Origin: Catenaria anguillulae PL171
Taxonomy: Eukaryota; Blastocladiomycota; Blastocladiomycetes; Blastocladiales; Catenariaceae
Assembly: GCA_002102555.1 (NCBI GenBank)
Contig: MCFL01000016.1
Location: 124,001 to 188,000, forward strand
DNA: 64,000 nt
Direction of reading: 5' to 3'
Positions 51,702 through 62,879 of this stretch are shown one piece after another. Position 1 is the stretch's first letter, and each line of letters starts with the position of its first letter. The notes under the pieces are model-generated. The model did not search any database, was not told the origin of the DNA, and saw only the letters and a program-made list of their open reading frames with translations. The position numbers and the translations under genes are program-made.

Positions 51702-52823
51702 ATGAACCTGGTTTCGAAGCCCATCATCACAATGCAACCAATTCAACCAACCATGTCTTTCTCTGTCGTGACGCGAGCCATTCGCTCGGCCGCCTTCGTC
51801 CCTGGCCAGAACTGGCATCACCAGGTCGGCCGTATTCGGCCGTTGTCGACTGCCACGTCTGCCCTGTCGCGGACATTGACACGAGAATCAACCCGGTCCC
51901 TTGTTCGCCCACGACATGCGCAACCAAGGACCATGTCCATGCATTCTCGCCCGGGTATCATTCGGCGATACTCTGACCACTCAGCCGCCAAACAACCTAT
52001 CGTCGGCAGTAGCCGTCTTGGCCATCATACCTGCCCTGCTTGCCACATGGCGTTGATTCCGGTCACTTCCCCGCTCTGCCCAACTTGCTCGCGACCGCTC
52101 CCACTGCATCCGTCGACATCGTATTTCGAGCTCTTGCTTCCCTCATCCCACAATCTCGAGCAGCTGCCCACAGCCTTGGATTTGTACAACCTGGACCTGG
52201 CTGCCGTCAAGCGGCACTTTTTGACGATTCAGCGTGCCATTCATCCCGACAAGCTCGTTGGCCAGGTGACCGAAGTCAAGGACGTTGCCGATGCGACGAG
52301 TGCAAAGGTGAACAAGGCGCTGGATGTGGTTGGCAAGGACCGGGTAGCCAGGGGAGAGTATTTGGTATGCTTTTGCGTCCGTCTTTGCCATGTGAGCTTG
52401 CCCTCATACACGGCTGACTAACTCTCGGGACGCACCCAACAATAGCTGCAACTTCTCGGCATTCCACTCACCGAATCCGATTCCAGTGCCGACACCGACT
52501 CGCCTGCCTCGTCCACACCCATGACGTCGCCAGATTTGCTCATGTTCATCATGGAAACCCGCGAGCAGATTCAAGATGCTGAATCGCCTGCCGACCTTGA
52601 CGCAGTCCAGCAAGAGGTTGCTGTGGTCATGGAGGAGGCCATCAAGGACTTTGAGGCGGCGCTGAGCCAGCTGCCAAACCCGTTAGCGCCCGGAATCGAC
52701 TTGTCGAGCGTGAACGGGGGAGCCGGGGCGGGTAAGGAGGCAAAGGAGGCGGCGGCCAGGGTCAGGTACTTCAGGAATGTGTTGAGGGCAGTCGAGGATC
52801 GGAGGGAGGAATTGGAGCGGTAA
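51702..52823 (+). CDS. JAC1: Mitochondrial iron-sulfur J-protein HSCB/Jac1
   Basis: Exons 51702-52364 and 52446-52823 (346 residues from the first ATG; later in-frame ATGs at 51732 and 51753 are equally possible). The N-terminus is rich in Arg, Ser and Thr, as in mitochondrial presequences. A four-cysteine zinc-like site (CPACHMALIPVTSPLCPTC) precedes the J domain, as in animal HSCB. The J domain has YFELL, LAAVKRHFLTIQRAIHPDKL with the HPD triad, and AYATLLDPLKRGEYLL-type ending (KDRVARGEYL). The C-terminal helical HSCB domain follows (LLMFIMETREQIQDAESPAD). It recruits mitochondrial Hsp70 to the ISCU scaffold for Fe-S cluster transfer. Confidence 0.93.
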
Positions 52824-53013
52824 TCAATGAATGGGCACGACCGACAATTGTCAGTGTATTTTGAAATATTAATGTATTTGAGGTTCAAAGCGAAGCAGGC
52901 TGATGGTCGCATTTTGCTGAAGACGTTGGGTATTTGGTCAGCGCGACTCAACTTGAAATGCGACATGCATGTAAATCAGCAGTTATTTAGTTGAGTGGAT
53001 CACAGCCAATGCA
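52824..53013. other. Short intergenic
   Basis: About 190 AT-rich bases between HSCB and the next plus-strand gene, including TATTAATG near 52868. Nothing else is seen. Confidence 0.4.
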
Positions 53014-54131
53014 ATGTATTCTCTACTCGCACATTGCTTGAAATGCCCATGTCGCAGTCTTGCGCTTGCCCATCCGTCGCCCCTACGTTGTCGGCAGCCG
53101 GCGCTTCCACGGCCACTTAGGTCGCGACACTTGGCTTCAGTCCCGGCCCCCGCCGCCGTCAGCCTCACAAACTCGCTCAAGGACACGGCTATAGCCAAGC
53201 CGCTGCCGACAGACTTGGATTCGCTCGAAGCGAGTATCGGACAGCTGCTCGCCGTCGATGCATTATCGAGCCAGCCTTCGTCGACCGAGCACGCGACATC
53301 AGTGTCCTTGGGCTCTCCACCAGAAATTGTTCCTCTGCCTGCCCAGCAAAGGTTTTCCGCAGCCGAGGTGATGAACGAGCTCAGCAAAACCGACCTCAAA
53401 CGTCCGAATACAGCAGCCGTCGGTCTGTCATTTGAATTACGAACCGTCAATGTGCTGAACTCGCATCAGCCATTCATCGTCGAACACTGTGGCAAATCTG
53501 GGGATCAAGGTGTGAATGGTATATCGTTTGAAATGTAGCGTCGCAGCAATCTCATTGTTGTTTCTTTACGCCGGCAGGAATTGATTTTCAAGGATATCTC
53601 ACGTCACAATCGCTACACTCGTTGCTCACCTCATCCGCCACGAACTGCTCTCCTCTGGCGCTTCACATCCGACACCACCCAACCCTTGTCGCCAACCCAA
53701 ACGCCATCCCAGTCCTCGGCCAATGCAAAGCTCTTTCACGCCCCGTGTCTCCAGGCCAAATCCACGGGTTTGCCGCTGTGCTTGCCGCCAGAAACCTTCG
53801 TGCGCGGACAACCCAACCACAGGCACCAGCCTCAGCACCCTATTTCCTTGGCGTGTTTGTATGTGAGGACCGTGGATTCACTAAAGGGTCACGACACTGG
53901 GTCTTGCGCGAATGCTCCGAGCCCATGGTCTTGATTGCTCTGCGCCAGGCCGGTGGCGACGATGTGGACGCTGTGCAGGATGTAGTCATGAATGAGGTTG
54001 CGAAACGCACGTGGCCGCAGGTAACGCACCAGAGTTGGCGGGTAGGGTTGGATGTGGATGTGGCCGGAAGCGGGCTTGCGCATCGATTGGGTTTGTGTGA
54101 GCATGATGATGAAAGTGCAGCGAGCATGTGA
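53014..54131 (+). CDS. Uncharacterised, possibly mitochondrial protein
   Basis: Exons 53014-53509 and 53578-54131 (donor GTGTGA, acceptor GGCAG) give 349 residues. The first ~45 residues contain many Arg, Ser, Leu and Pro and no acidic residue, like a mitochondrial presequence. The middle has an amphipathic segment (FSAAEVMNELSKTDLKRPNT). The second exon encodes a compact domain with LALHIRHHPTLVANPNAIPV, PYFLGVFVCEDRGFTKGSRH and VAKRTWPQVTHQSWRVGLDV. I recognise no family. An AATAAA lies about 20 bases after the stop. Confidence 0.6.
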
Positions 54132-54170
54132 TTGTCAAGTGTATTGTAATAAAGGGGGGAGTGGAATGAA

Positions 54171-55276
54171 TCAAGGAGATTCGGTGCGTTTGAGCCAGTC
54201 TGTCACAATGTCGACACATTCGGTGGGACGTTCTGCATGAGGCCAGTGCCCGCAGCCCTCCATGGTGGCCACCTCAGCTTGAGGGAACAAGTTCATGAGC
54301 GTTGCAAGGTGCGAGTTGGGCAGGTAGCCGGACCGAGAGCCGCGAATAAACAGGGCTGGTTGCGAGTACACGGGAGCAGATTGCGAGGCAGTGGGCGAGA
54401 TGAGGTCAAAGTTCCACATGGATGGAACAAAAGAGGCAATGCCCGACAGGTTGATGCGGAACTTGAGGTGGCCAGTGGGTGTGGAGACGAGGTTGGTCAA
54501 GAGGAACAAGCGGATTCGTTCATCCTGGTAAACTTGCATGATTAGTCCCCCCCCTCCGGAAAAAGCTCGAGGAAAGTTGGTCAAACTGGTACACCATGTA
54601 AACGTACAGGAACATGACTCGCCAAATACGCTTCTGCTTCCTTGCGCCTCGTCACTTCCATCCGATCCAGCTCCTGCATGGCCCCCAAATACCCAGCAAA
54701 TGTATTCAACCCATTTGGAGCCGATACGGGAGAAACATCCACCACAATGAGCCGACTGTACAGCTCTGGCTGTGCAACTGCCGCTGTCATAGCCACCCGC
54801 CCGCCCATGGAATGTCCACACAAGATGGCTGACGATGCGCCCAAGTCCTTGGCCACCAACTGATCCACGTCCTTGGCCATGATGGCGTAATCCATGTGCT
54901 TTGCGTGTGGCGACAGCCCGTGGTTGCGTAAATCCACCGGCATGACGCGATGGCCACAGGCTTGCGCAAGTTGCCGGCCGATCCCGCGCCAGTTTTGCTT
55001 GGATCCAAACAGCCCGTGCAGGATGAGGAGCGGGTCGTGTGGGGAAAAGTGGCCATGGCCTTGGTCATCGGCCGGGATGGCCCCACGGAGAGATGTTCCG
55101 GCAGGCTCGTGAATGTCAGCGGCGAGCGGGACCGTTGGAGTCGTCCGGCTGCTGTAAGGACGACGTCGAACTGATGATGTGCTGAATAAAGACGATGTCG
55201 ATAATGGCGATGGAACCAAGAGGCGATTCACAAACCGCGACACATGACCCACGAAATAGGTCCGATACCCATTCAT
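54171..55276 (-). CDS. Alpha/beta hydrolase, ABHD11/IMO32-like, mitochondrial
   Basis: Exons 55276-54608 and 54524-54171 (340 residues). The intron (GTACGT...ACTAATCATGCAAGTTTACCAG) has a near-perfect branch site. An Arg/Ser-rich leader without acidic residues suggests mitochondrial import. Hydrolase motifs are LLILHGLFGSKQNWRGIG (oxyanion HG), DLRNHGLSPH, the nucleophile elbow CGHSMGG, and a late GCGHWPHAE histidine. LFLLTNLV and PALFIRGSRSGYL match the ABHD11 group, implicated in mitochondrial lipoyl and acyl metabolism (family knowledge). An ATG 11 codons further upstream (55309) is an alternative start. It is convergent with the 53014 gene, 39 bases apart. Confidence 0.9.
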
Positions 55277-55309
55277 ATTGGCATGCACATGTAGCACACG
55301 AGAATACAT

Positions 55310-56585
55310 TGCTCCTACTCAGAAAATTGCAGCATAGGCCCGACATGGTCGCATTTTTGTCACAGAACCTACGAGTGGGCGCTGACCGCGCTGGAAGAAC
55401 GTCCTTGCTCCTGCAGCTCCTGCTGGAAAAAGCACTCAAGTACACAGCGGACCTGCTTGCCACGAGTGAAGGCATTCAATAAATGTGAACCCGCATAAGG
55501 GAGTCCTCACGCAATCGCTTATTACCTATCGAGCACCGGCATGTTATACACCATGCAGTCCCTCATCATGGCCTCACGTACCTAAGCCTACGACACAGTT
55601 AGGGGCCACTGTCCCCCAGCGCCATGACACATGGCCATGGCGCGCACGGCCGGCGGTTCACGGGCGCCATGACGGCACGACAGGGAAAATCATGTCGACT
55701 TCCGCCAACACGGTGGAAGCTGATGATACATTCGTCGACCGCCATACACCTTCTAGACTGCATGCGGTCATGTGGTAGCGTTCCAGACACGCACCGCGCC
55801 ACAACCTCGCCACTTCCAGAAGAAAGTCACACACATGACTTGAGACATTCATCGCTTTTCTTTGCGAATGTGCCGCGATCCAAGCAATCGCTTCCGCATG
55901 TCTCACGGCCAATGAATGTACAGTGCCGCAGGATTTCCTTTTGCAATTGTACATATGCATCTCAACGATCGACCCGGCCGCCCCTTCAGCGCCAAATCCC
56001 ATTGGCTGCTCAGTGTTTCAAGTCACGCCAAGGCCGCCATGTGCGCCAGCTGCAGGCGGCGCCGACTGCGATTACAAACGCTTTGACGCAGCTGTCATAG
56101 AAAGTTGTCCAATAAATTGCCTCAGAGCATGCGCGTGCAGCAGCAGTCAACATAATATGTGCATGTAACCGATTGCTAAGCACAATTGGCGCCACGCCCC
56201 GCCCTCCACCCCTGCCCAATGGGAGCCGTGCAACACAATTGTCCTAGTGGGGGGGGGGGTACGGGAGCGCGCGCAGAACGTCACTACAAAGTGCCCACAG
56301 TGGCGGGCTGGCATCGGTCATGGGGTTGCCCCACTCGCGCCGTCATGAGACAAACCCATGGGCGTCGTCCTGCTGGTGACGGTGACATTCGATGCCATGA
56401 TCCAGTTGTTTCGCCACCGCCATGGATCATGGACCAACCCCAGCTCGCTCATTTGTATAAAGAGGCCAAGCATCCGCGTAGTTCCCGCGTCTCGCACATG
56501 CTGCTCTCAACGCCGTCATCGACCCATTGTGTCTTCACTCGACGAGCGCCGTGATCCCGACAGATAGATATACTCGCCTTCCATC
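55310..56585. other. Gene-free interval (1.3 kb) upstream of OPT2
   Basis: No supported gene. It contains a homopolymer of about 11 G near 56250 and a TATA-like TTGTATAAAGAGG near 56453, about 130 bases before the OPT2 ATG, which is a plausible core promoter. Confidence 0.5.
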
Positions 56586-59500
56586 ATGACCGAAAAGCAC
56601 GACGTCAAGGACGTCGAGGCCGCCGAGAAGAAGTCATCGTCATTCGTCGTTGATGAGGAGTTCTCGCGCATGGTTTCCGACCGTATGAACCAATTTCTTT
56701 CGTACTCCCATGTACTCGCTCACAGCATCCACGTGCTTACATGCGTACCTGTCTCGGTCATAGTTGCCCCCACCAAGGATGATCCTTCAGCGCCGTCGTT
56801 CACCGTGCGTGTGTGGATTTTGGGCACCCTCTTTTGCGTTGTCCTTGGCTGGTATACGATTGATTTGCTGGTTCACGCGGTTGTTAGAGTAAAAGGTCTC
56901 GCATACTGACGTGCTTGTCTGCCAACAGGGTCAACACCATCTTCTCGTTCCGTACCAACTGGTTCGCCGTCTCGTCGTATGTCGCCACCTTGCTCGCCTA
57001 CCCGCTCGGTGTGATTCTTGCCAAGATTCTACCTCGCCTCCGCTTCAATTTGTTCGGCCTGGACGTTGACCTTAACCCTGGGCCGTTCACGGTCAAGGAG
57101 CATGTGCTCATTGGCATTTTCGGAACGACTGGCGCTGGTATGTATACATCGCCACGTGGACTTCGAAGGTTTGATCTGTGCTCATGTCTGCTTCGCGTCC
57201 TCTTTGCAGCCGGTGTCTACGCCTCGTCCAACTTGGTTGTCCAAGAAGCCTACTACGACTTGTACATGGTACGACTCATCTAGCCTTTCTCACTTGTCGA
57301 TTTTGGTTCTCACCCCCTAAGTACGGATTCTGAATCAAAATAGGGTCACGGCTGGGCCCTCGCCTTCCTTTTCGCCTCGTCTGCTCTCGGTTTCGGTATC
57401 TCGGGCATGTGCCGCAAGTTCTTGATCCGCCCCGCACACATGATCTGGCCCACCGTGCTGCCCTCGGTCGCTTTGTACACTGCCTTCCACAATGTCGAGA
57501 TTGAGGCCACCAAGGACGACGGCAAGAAGCACTGGTCGCAGCTGACCATGTTTGGTGTCGGTGTCATTGGCATGATTGCCTACTCGTTGCTCGGTCCTGG
57601 CTACCTCACCACCATGATGGCCAACATTCCCTTGCTCTGCTTCTTTGCCCCAAAGGACAACCTCTTGCTTCAACAGCTTGGCTCGCCCACGTGGGGTGTC
57701 GGTATGCTCGCCTGGACCACCGACTGGTCGTACATTGGATCTGGCGCCATGTCGATTCCGTACTGGTCGGCCGTCAACATTTTTGGTGCGTGCTATCTTT
57801 TGCTTTGCTCCAACTTTCACCAAATCAGTGTCTTAACGCTTTATCTGTGTACCTATCTTGACAGTCTGCGCCATTTTCTTCCATTGGATCATTACTCCTA
57901 GTACGTACTCTGCACTGGCGGACTTGCCATGATGTCTCTTGGTACTCACCCATTGCTTTCTCGACTCAATTTATAGTTCTCTGGAAGGGCAACTTCTACA
58001 ACCAACCCGAGTCTCCGCTCGCGCTCAACTCTACCCGTTTGTTCTCGCAACAATCGGAGCGATTCAACGCCAAAGACGTCATCGACCCAAATACTAAGGA
58101 GCTCATTGAATCAAAGTTCCTTGAGCGTGCCCCGGTGCACATGTCACCCTTTTTCACCATCTCGTATTTTGCCAACTTCACGACCCGTACGTGCCTTTGT
58201 GGCTTCACTTCCTCCAACCAGTCTCAGCACGTTACTCACAACCACTCGTGCAACTACTCGATCTATAGTCCCTGCTGCTGTACGTATCTGATGTGATCTG
58301 TTTGACTTGCCGTCATGCTCGACTCGCTGAGTCCACTCTCTCTCCGTCATGATGTTCAACTCACCTGCCTTTGCTTGCCTTGGAAATTCCAGTTGGTGCA
58401 CACCTGTGTGTGGTACGGCAAGGATATTGTCCGCCGTTTCCGTGCCTCCTCCAACGAAGACGAGGAAGACATTCATTGCAAGGTTTGTTCAATTCCTCCG
58501 TTGTTGTCAATGTTGCGTGAGCTCAGCATTACACCGTTTTCCTGCATTGTTTCTAGCTTATTGACGCCTACCCCGAGGTTCCCGACACTTGGTACTATGG
58601 CTTCTTTGTGCTCACCCTTATTCTCATGCTTTTGACCGGTGAATTGAGTGAGCTCAAGTTCCGTACGTGTTTCCCACTTTGTTCCGTTTCCTTGTCGGAA
58701 ATGTCATTTTGGCCGCTGACACTGTCTCGTGTCTCTCACACATAGCGTGGTGGGCCACCCTCTTTGCCACTGTCCTCTCTGCCGTCTCGACCGTGCCCAT
58801 CGCTGTCGTGCTCGCCACTGCGGTGTCCCGCTTTACCTTAACGTCATTTCGCAATTCCTCATTGGTCTCATTCTGCCCGGCAAGCCCATCATCATGATGG
58901 CCTTCAAGGCACTCGGGGTCCTGTTTCGTCGCAGTGCCTCGTGCTCTTGACGGATCTCAAGCTTGGCCATTACCTCAAGGTCCCGCCCCGCCATGTGTTC
59001 TTGGCCCAAGTGTACTCGCAATTCCTCGCTGCCGTCGTCGTGTACTTTACGCAAGCGCAGTGGATGGCCAACCCCGAGCATGTTCAATGGTTGTTGGACG
59101 ACGGCAAGGTTGCCGGTCCAGGCAAGAACGTACGTGCATTGTTTGTTCCCATCTGATTTCCAGTTACATTGACTGACACGGAAACTTGTCCACCTTTATA
59201 CAATCAGTGGGGCTCGTCGCAAAACCACAACGTGTACTACGCTGCGTCGCTCATTTGGGGTGCCATTGGCCCCAAGCGCTTCTTCTTTGACACCAGTACT
59301 CGCCCGTGATTTGGTTTGGCGTCATTGTCGGTTGCGTGACTCCGATCGTGCTCAAGATTGCTCACCATTTCGTTGGCGGCTCCTACTGGGCTCTCATTCA
59401 CCCGGCGCTCATTCTCGGCCCCGGTGGTGCTGGCGGTAACCAGGGTACCACCTTGTCGTACTTTACCGTGGCCACCTTCTTCCAGTTCTTCATGTACCGT

Positions 59501-59894
59501 TACCGCAGCGGGTGGTGGAAGCGCTACAACTACGTTTTGGGTACGGACACAAAACGTCTTTTCTTCACCAGCCCAGCGATTGATTCTGCTAGACACGCTC
59601 TGACGGACCATCCTTATTTGCTGTTTTCGCATCTACACAGCCACCGCCTTTGATGTTGGTGTCGCGCTCGTCACCTTGGCCACGACTTGGGTGCTTCCTG
59701 ATGCTCCCGAGTGGATCATGGTACGCTTAATACCTTTGAAGAGCCGCCTCAGCACTAGCGCGACATGTTAACTCACGCCTCCGTGATGTTAACACCTGTA
59801 GAATTGCCCATCTGGCGAGTGCTCGGATGAGATTCTGGCATTCCAAGGCCCCTATGGCGACTTCTGCCACCCTATTGCCCCCGAGTCGGCCTAA
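56586..59894 (+). CDS. Oligopeptide transporter, OPT family (OPT2), with apparent frameshifts
   Basis: Fourteen exons can be traced: 56586-56682, 56764-56851, 56928-57137, 57210-57268, 57344-57785, 57866-57900, 57977-58188, 58269-58279, 58393-58482, 58557-58662, 58746-59129, 59208-59540, 59641-59720, 59802-59894. The product parallels OPT1 throughout (NPGPFTVKEHVLIGIFGTTG, SYIGSGAMSIPYWSAVN, ALILGPGGAGGNQGTTLSYF, NCPSGECSDE). Three net one-base losses break the frame, near 58822 (LATA/GVPLY), 58915 (FKAL/SSQC) and 59294 (FFFDT/YSPVIW). It has five more introns than OPT1, including one pair that isolates an 11-nt exon. A function in peptide uptake is expected if the shifts are sequence errors. 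Confidence 0.85.
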
Positions 59895-60640
59895 ACGCAG
59901 TCGTGGAGTCATGTGTCGTCCCATGATGAGAATGTTTCTTTGGCTTTCTCGTATAGTGGATAGATCGGTTTGGTGGTGAATTGAATTGGTTATCGGCTGA
60001 GCTATGTTGCATGGCTGTCTTTCCTGCAGAACAATCTCACAGGACCAGATACTCTTGATCTGTACATTCATACTTTACCAGTGGATGAGGTGGGACGTCG
60101 TGGTCGAGAGAGGCGAGTGCCAGGCGACGCGTGGCACTCCGATCTTTCCAAACCTCGGCAATTCCGCCCGGCTCGTCATGAAACTAAGTAAGGCAGCTGT
60201 CGGCGGCTTCTTGTTGCTGTCTCACATCTGCCAACGATTGCCATTGGGGCGTCATTGCCTCAGCTGCCAACACTCGATGATCCCACCAAGCACATGTACG
60301 TAATATGTGCGACACACCGCCACTATCTGCTACGTACTTGCCCTTGTTTCGTCAAAGTCATCATCAACCCACAGTCCGCCTCAAGGTCAGCCAGGCCCAG
60401 GGGTAACGATAGCCCCACGTGCACAACGACGACTTCCCTCGCGCGTTTTCTTCGTTGCCAACTCAGCCATGCTTCTAACGGACGAGCCAAGCAGGCAACC
60501 GCAGCTGCAAACCGCAATCCATGAATGCCTCAACACTATGCTTACTCGAACCAATCTAATAGTGCCTCAAGGGAGGAGTCGCTACAGCCGGCCTGACCGA
60601 AACTCGGCTTTCCAAGATCGGTTTGCGTAGCGACAAGTTA
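59895..60640. other. Intergenic
   Basis: 3' flank of OPT2 and start of the repeat region. No gene is supported; several short frames lack any domain. Confidence 0.4.
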
Positions 60641-60699
60641 TTTGTTGACCATGTATGTTCTGAGCTTCCAATTTCGATTGTTGCATATTTCATTACTCT

Positions 60700-61015
60700 T
60701 CTGATTTACAAGTTGTTTAATTCAACCTCAGCAGACCAAATTCAGCTACCCTCGCCGCGGCGCCCTTTGCGATGGGCTCATGCACGGTCGGCTCGACTTG
60801 GTCGACAAGCTCAACGGGATCGGGCAGGATCTCGTCAACATGGTCCCAAGATTGAGCACGTTCGCTCCAACCACTTGCTCCAACCGTTGAGCGAGGAAAG
60901 CGCAGGATGCATTGGTCAAGTCGGTTAAGGATTTGTTGCGAAAGCGTCCATGCAACCCTCGTGTGTGCTCAGTGGCTGGCGATTTGGATCCGAACTCGGA
61001 GATGGAGTCATAGGA
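60700..61015 (+). pseudogene. Fragment of an unrecognised repeated gene (unit A)
   Basis: GALCDGLMHGRLDLVDKLNG (60750-60810) matches GALCDGRMYGQLDSVDKLNW at 63680. The following CGTTCGCTCCAACCACTTGC and LVKSVKDLL...PCNPRV match 62970-63070. The LDPNSEMES part carries a TAG where the sister has TGG. The order of pieces differs from the downstream copy, so this unit is rearranged and dead. Confidence 0.6.
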
Positions 61016-61129
61016 CGTGTCGACAATTTCGGTGCGAATCCTTTCATTGTTACTTATCACCAACCCTGCCTCCTCCTCCTCCATCGCCTGATCGCCGTCG
61101 ACCACTCTCTCCAACCCCACCGCCACCAC

Positions 61130-62290
61130 CGCCAAACCGACGAAATCATGGCTCTGACCCATTGTTGCACGCGTTTGTGTATCAGACAGGCGAGACCCGA
61201 TATACAGAGGAGCAATGGGCTTTTGCGATCCTCTTCAAGTTGTTCCAGATTAACCGCCAATCCTCTCGCTCAGACTCGAATGCCATTTTGCCTCGTTTCA
61301 CCATCTTCTTTCGCCTGAAACGAAAGCTGAGCTTGAGCCTCAATCTGGACACACGTGGCAAGATGGCCGTGTCACGACATTTCTCTCCAAGACTGCCAGC
61401 ATCCAGCCCGAAATTGTGAATGTACGCCAGCTTCAACTCAGCACCCTGTGCGCCCTCACTCACTAGATCTCTGTGCCTGCAATTTAGATGTGCTTGAAAG
61501 GATGCGCCGTTCTCCCTGCCGATTCAAATGTGCCCAGTCTGTGAGCAAGCAACACCAAGCAATGCCCCATGGCACTCTTTTCGCCGCTCCTGCTCTTTTC
61601 CGTCATGTGGCCCAACCCAGAGTCTGCTCGCTCGCTTCTTTATCGCCATCAGACAATCACCACGCCAAGCTCGAATTGGTGGGAGGACTTGACCGATGTC
61701 TACCAGTCAGAGGGCTATCGTGCGCTGGATGCGATGGTGGGCGGCTTGACCAAGTACGACATTGTGGCGAGCATCCGAGGAGATGGTTACAGTGCGCTTG
61801 AGCGGTACGTTTTGTTTCCCGGCCGCTTTCACCGTTCTGTGCATGGCCATGTCACCAATCGCCTGCATTTCACTGGGACAAGTCGCGAGCACTGGTTTTT
61901 CCACATTGTGAATTACAACCTTCCTCCGAGCGAGCGGGTTGCCGACAAGAACGCTTACGTTATTGGATACATACCTGGTCCGCGCAAGCCGCAACATGAC
62001 TGGTTCCAAGACTTTTTTGTCGCGCATGGTCGACATGCTACTGCAACTCCAAACTGGATTTCCATTTGATGTTGAAGAAAATGGGCGCATCGAGGTACGT
62101 TGATCTCTTGGTCAATGAACATTGAATCACAGCTCTCATTCTCTGCATACATTTGCTACATAGAGACGGGATTGCCACGTATTCATTCTTGACATCGCTG
62201 GCGACTTGTTTACCTGCGCTGGCTGCACTTTTGAACATCAAAGGTCAAAATGCCGTCTATCCCTGTGTGTACTGTGACATTCCTGGTATG
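61130..62290 (+). mobile_element. Tnp2-like (CACTA/EnSpm) transposase remnant
   Basis: Pieces in more than one frame spell the Tnp2-family order. First come a helical N-terminal piece (EEQWAFAILFKLFQINR) and a zinc site MCLKGC...CPVCEQ near 61490-61550. Then come WWEDLTDVYQSEGY, HFTGTSREHWFFHIVNYNLP and IGYIPGPRKPQHDWFQDF. After an intron-like gap (about 62096-62161) follows LPALAALLNIKGQNAVYPCV ending YCDIPG. 'VNYNLPP', 'GxIPGPxKP' and 'GxxGxxxxxPCxxC' are hallmarks of fungal and plant Tnp2 transposases. Frame shifts and missing parts mean it is not active. I did not find terminal inverted repeats. Confidence 0.72.
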
Positions 62291-62344
62291 GTTGTGTCAT
62301 ATATTATCTCCCTTGATTCCCTTGTTCTCATAGCATTTTTTCAT

Positions 62345-62800
62345 TGCATTCAGACTTTCAAATGGGAGGTGATGCGACACCTGTTTGCCCCGATCCAAGC
62401 CAATTTCCCAAAGCCGCTCGTCAAGCAGTACAACTGCTCATCGGTTGATCCTCGTCTTGCCGACATGGTTCTTGTCGAGCATGGGCTGGTCGTGCGTCAA
62501 CAAGGGTCCAAGTCCGTGTTGACCGCATTCATTTGGCCAAGGACGTGGCAAAGTACATCAACGACAAGCCGCCAAAGACGCTCTCTCTCGCTGCAGCAGT
62601 AACCACCTCTGCGCCTTTCCCCGCGGCCGCCCACTTTCGCCCATCAGCGGGCTCTCTTCCCCGCCCACAGCGTGCCTTCGCCACCACTTCATCGTCATTG
62701 TCCTCTCAGCCCAACCCTCTGAAATCAAAACCGCCGAGCCCATTATCGTCAATTCTGTCCAGTACTGTCCGTTACCTCGCGCTCATGCTTTGGTCCTGAG
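62345..62800 (+). pseudogene. Fragment of the unrecognised repeated gene (unit B)
   Basis: TFKWEVMRHLFAPIQANFPK and MVLVEHGLVVRQQGSKSVLT followed by HLAKDVAKYIND match 63205-63410 in the downstream copy. After KYIND the sequences diverge into a Ser/Pro-rich stretch. It directly follows the transposase remnant, so it may be captured or downstream element sequence. Confidence 0.55.
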
Positions 62801-62879
62801 ATATTTGTCTCCTCGTCGACGTCGTTCCGTGCCGCTCGAAACGACGCTACGTCAATAGTCACAAGGATGCAATTGCTCC

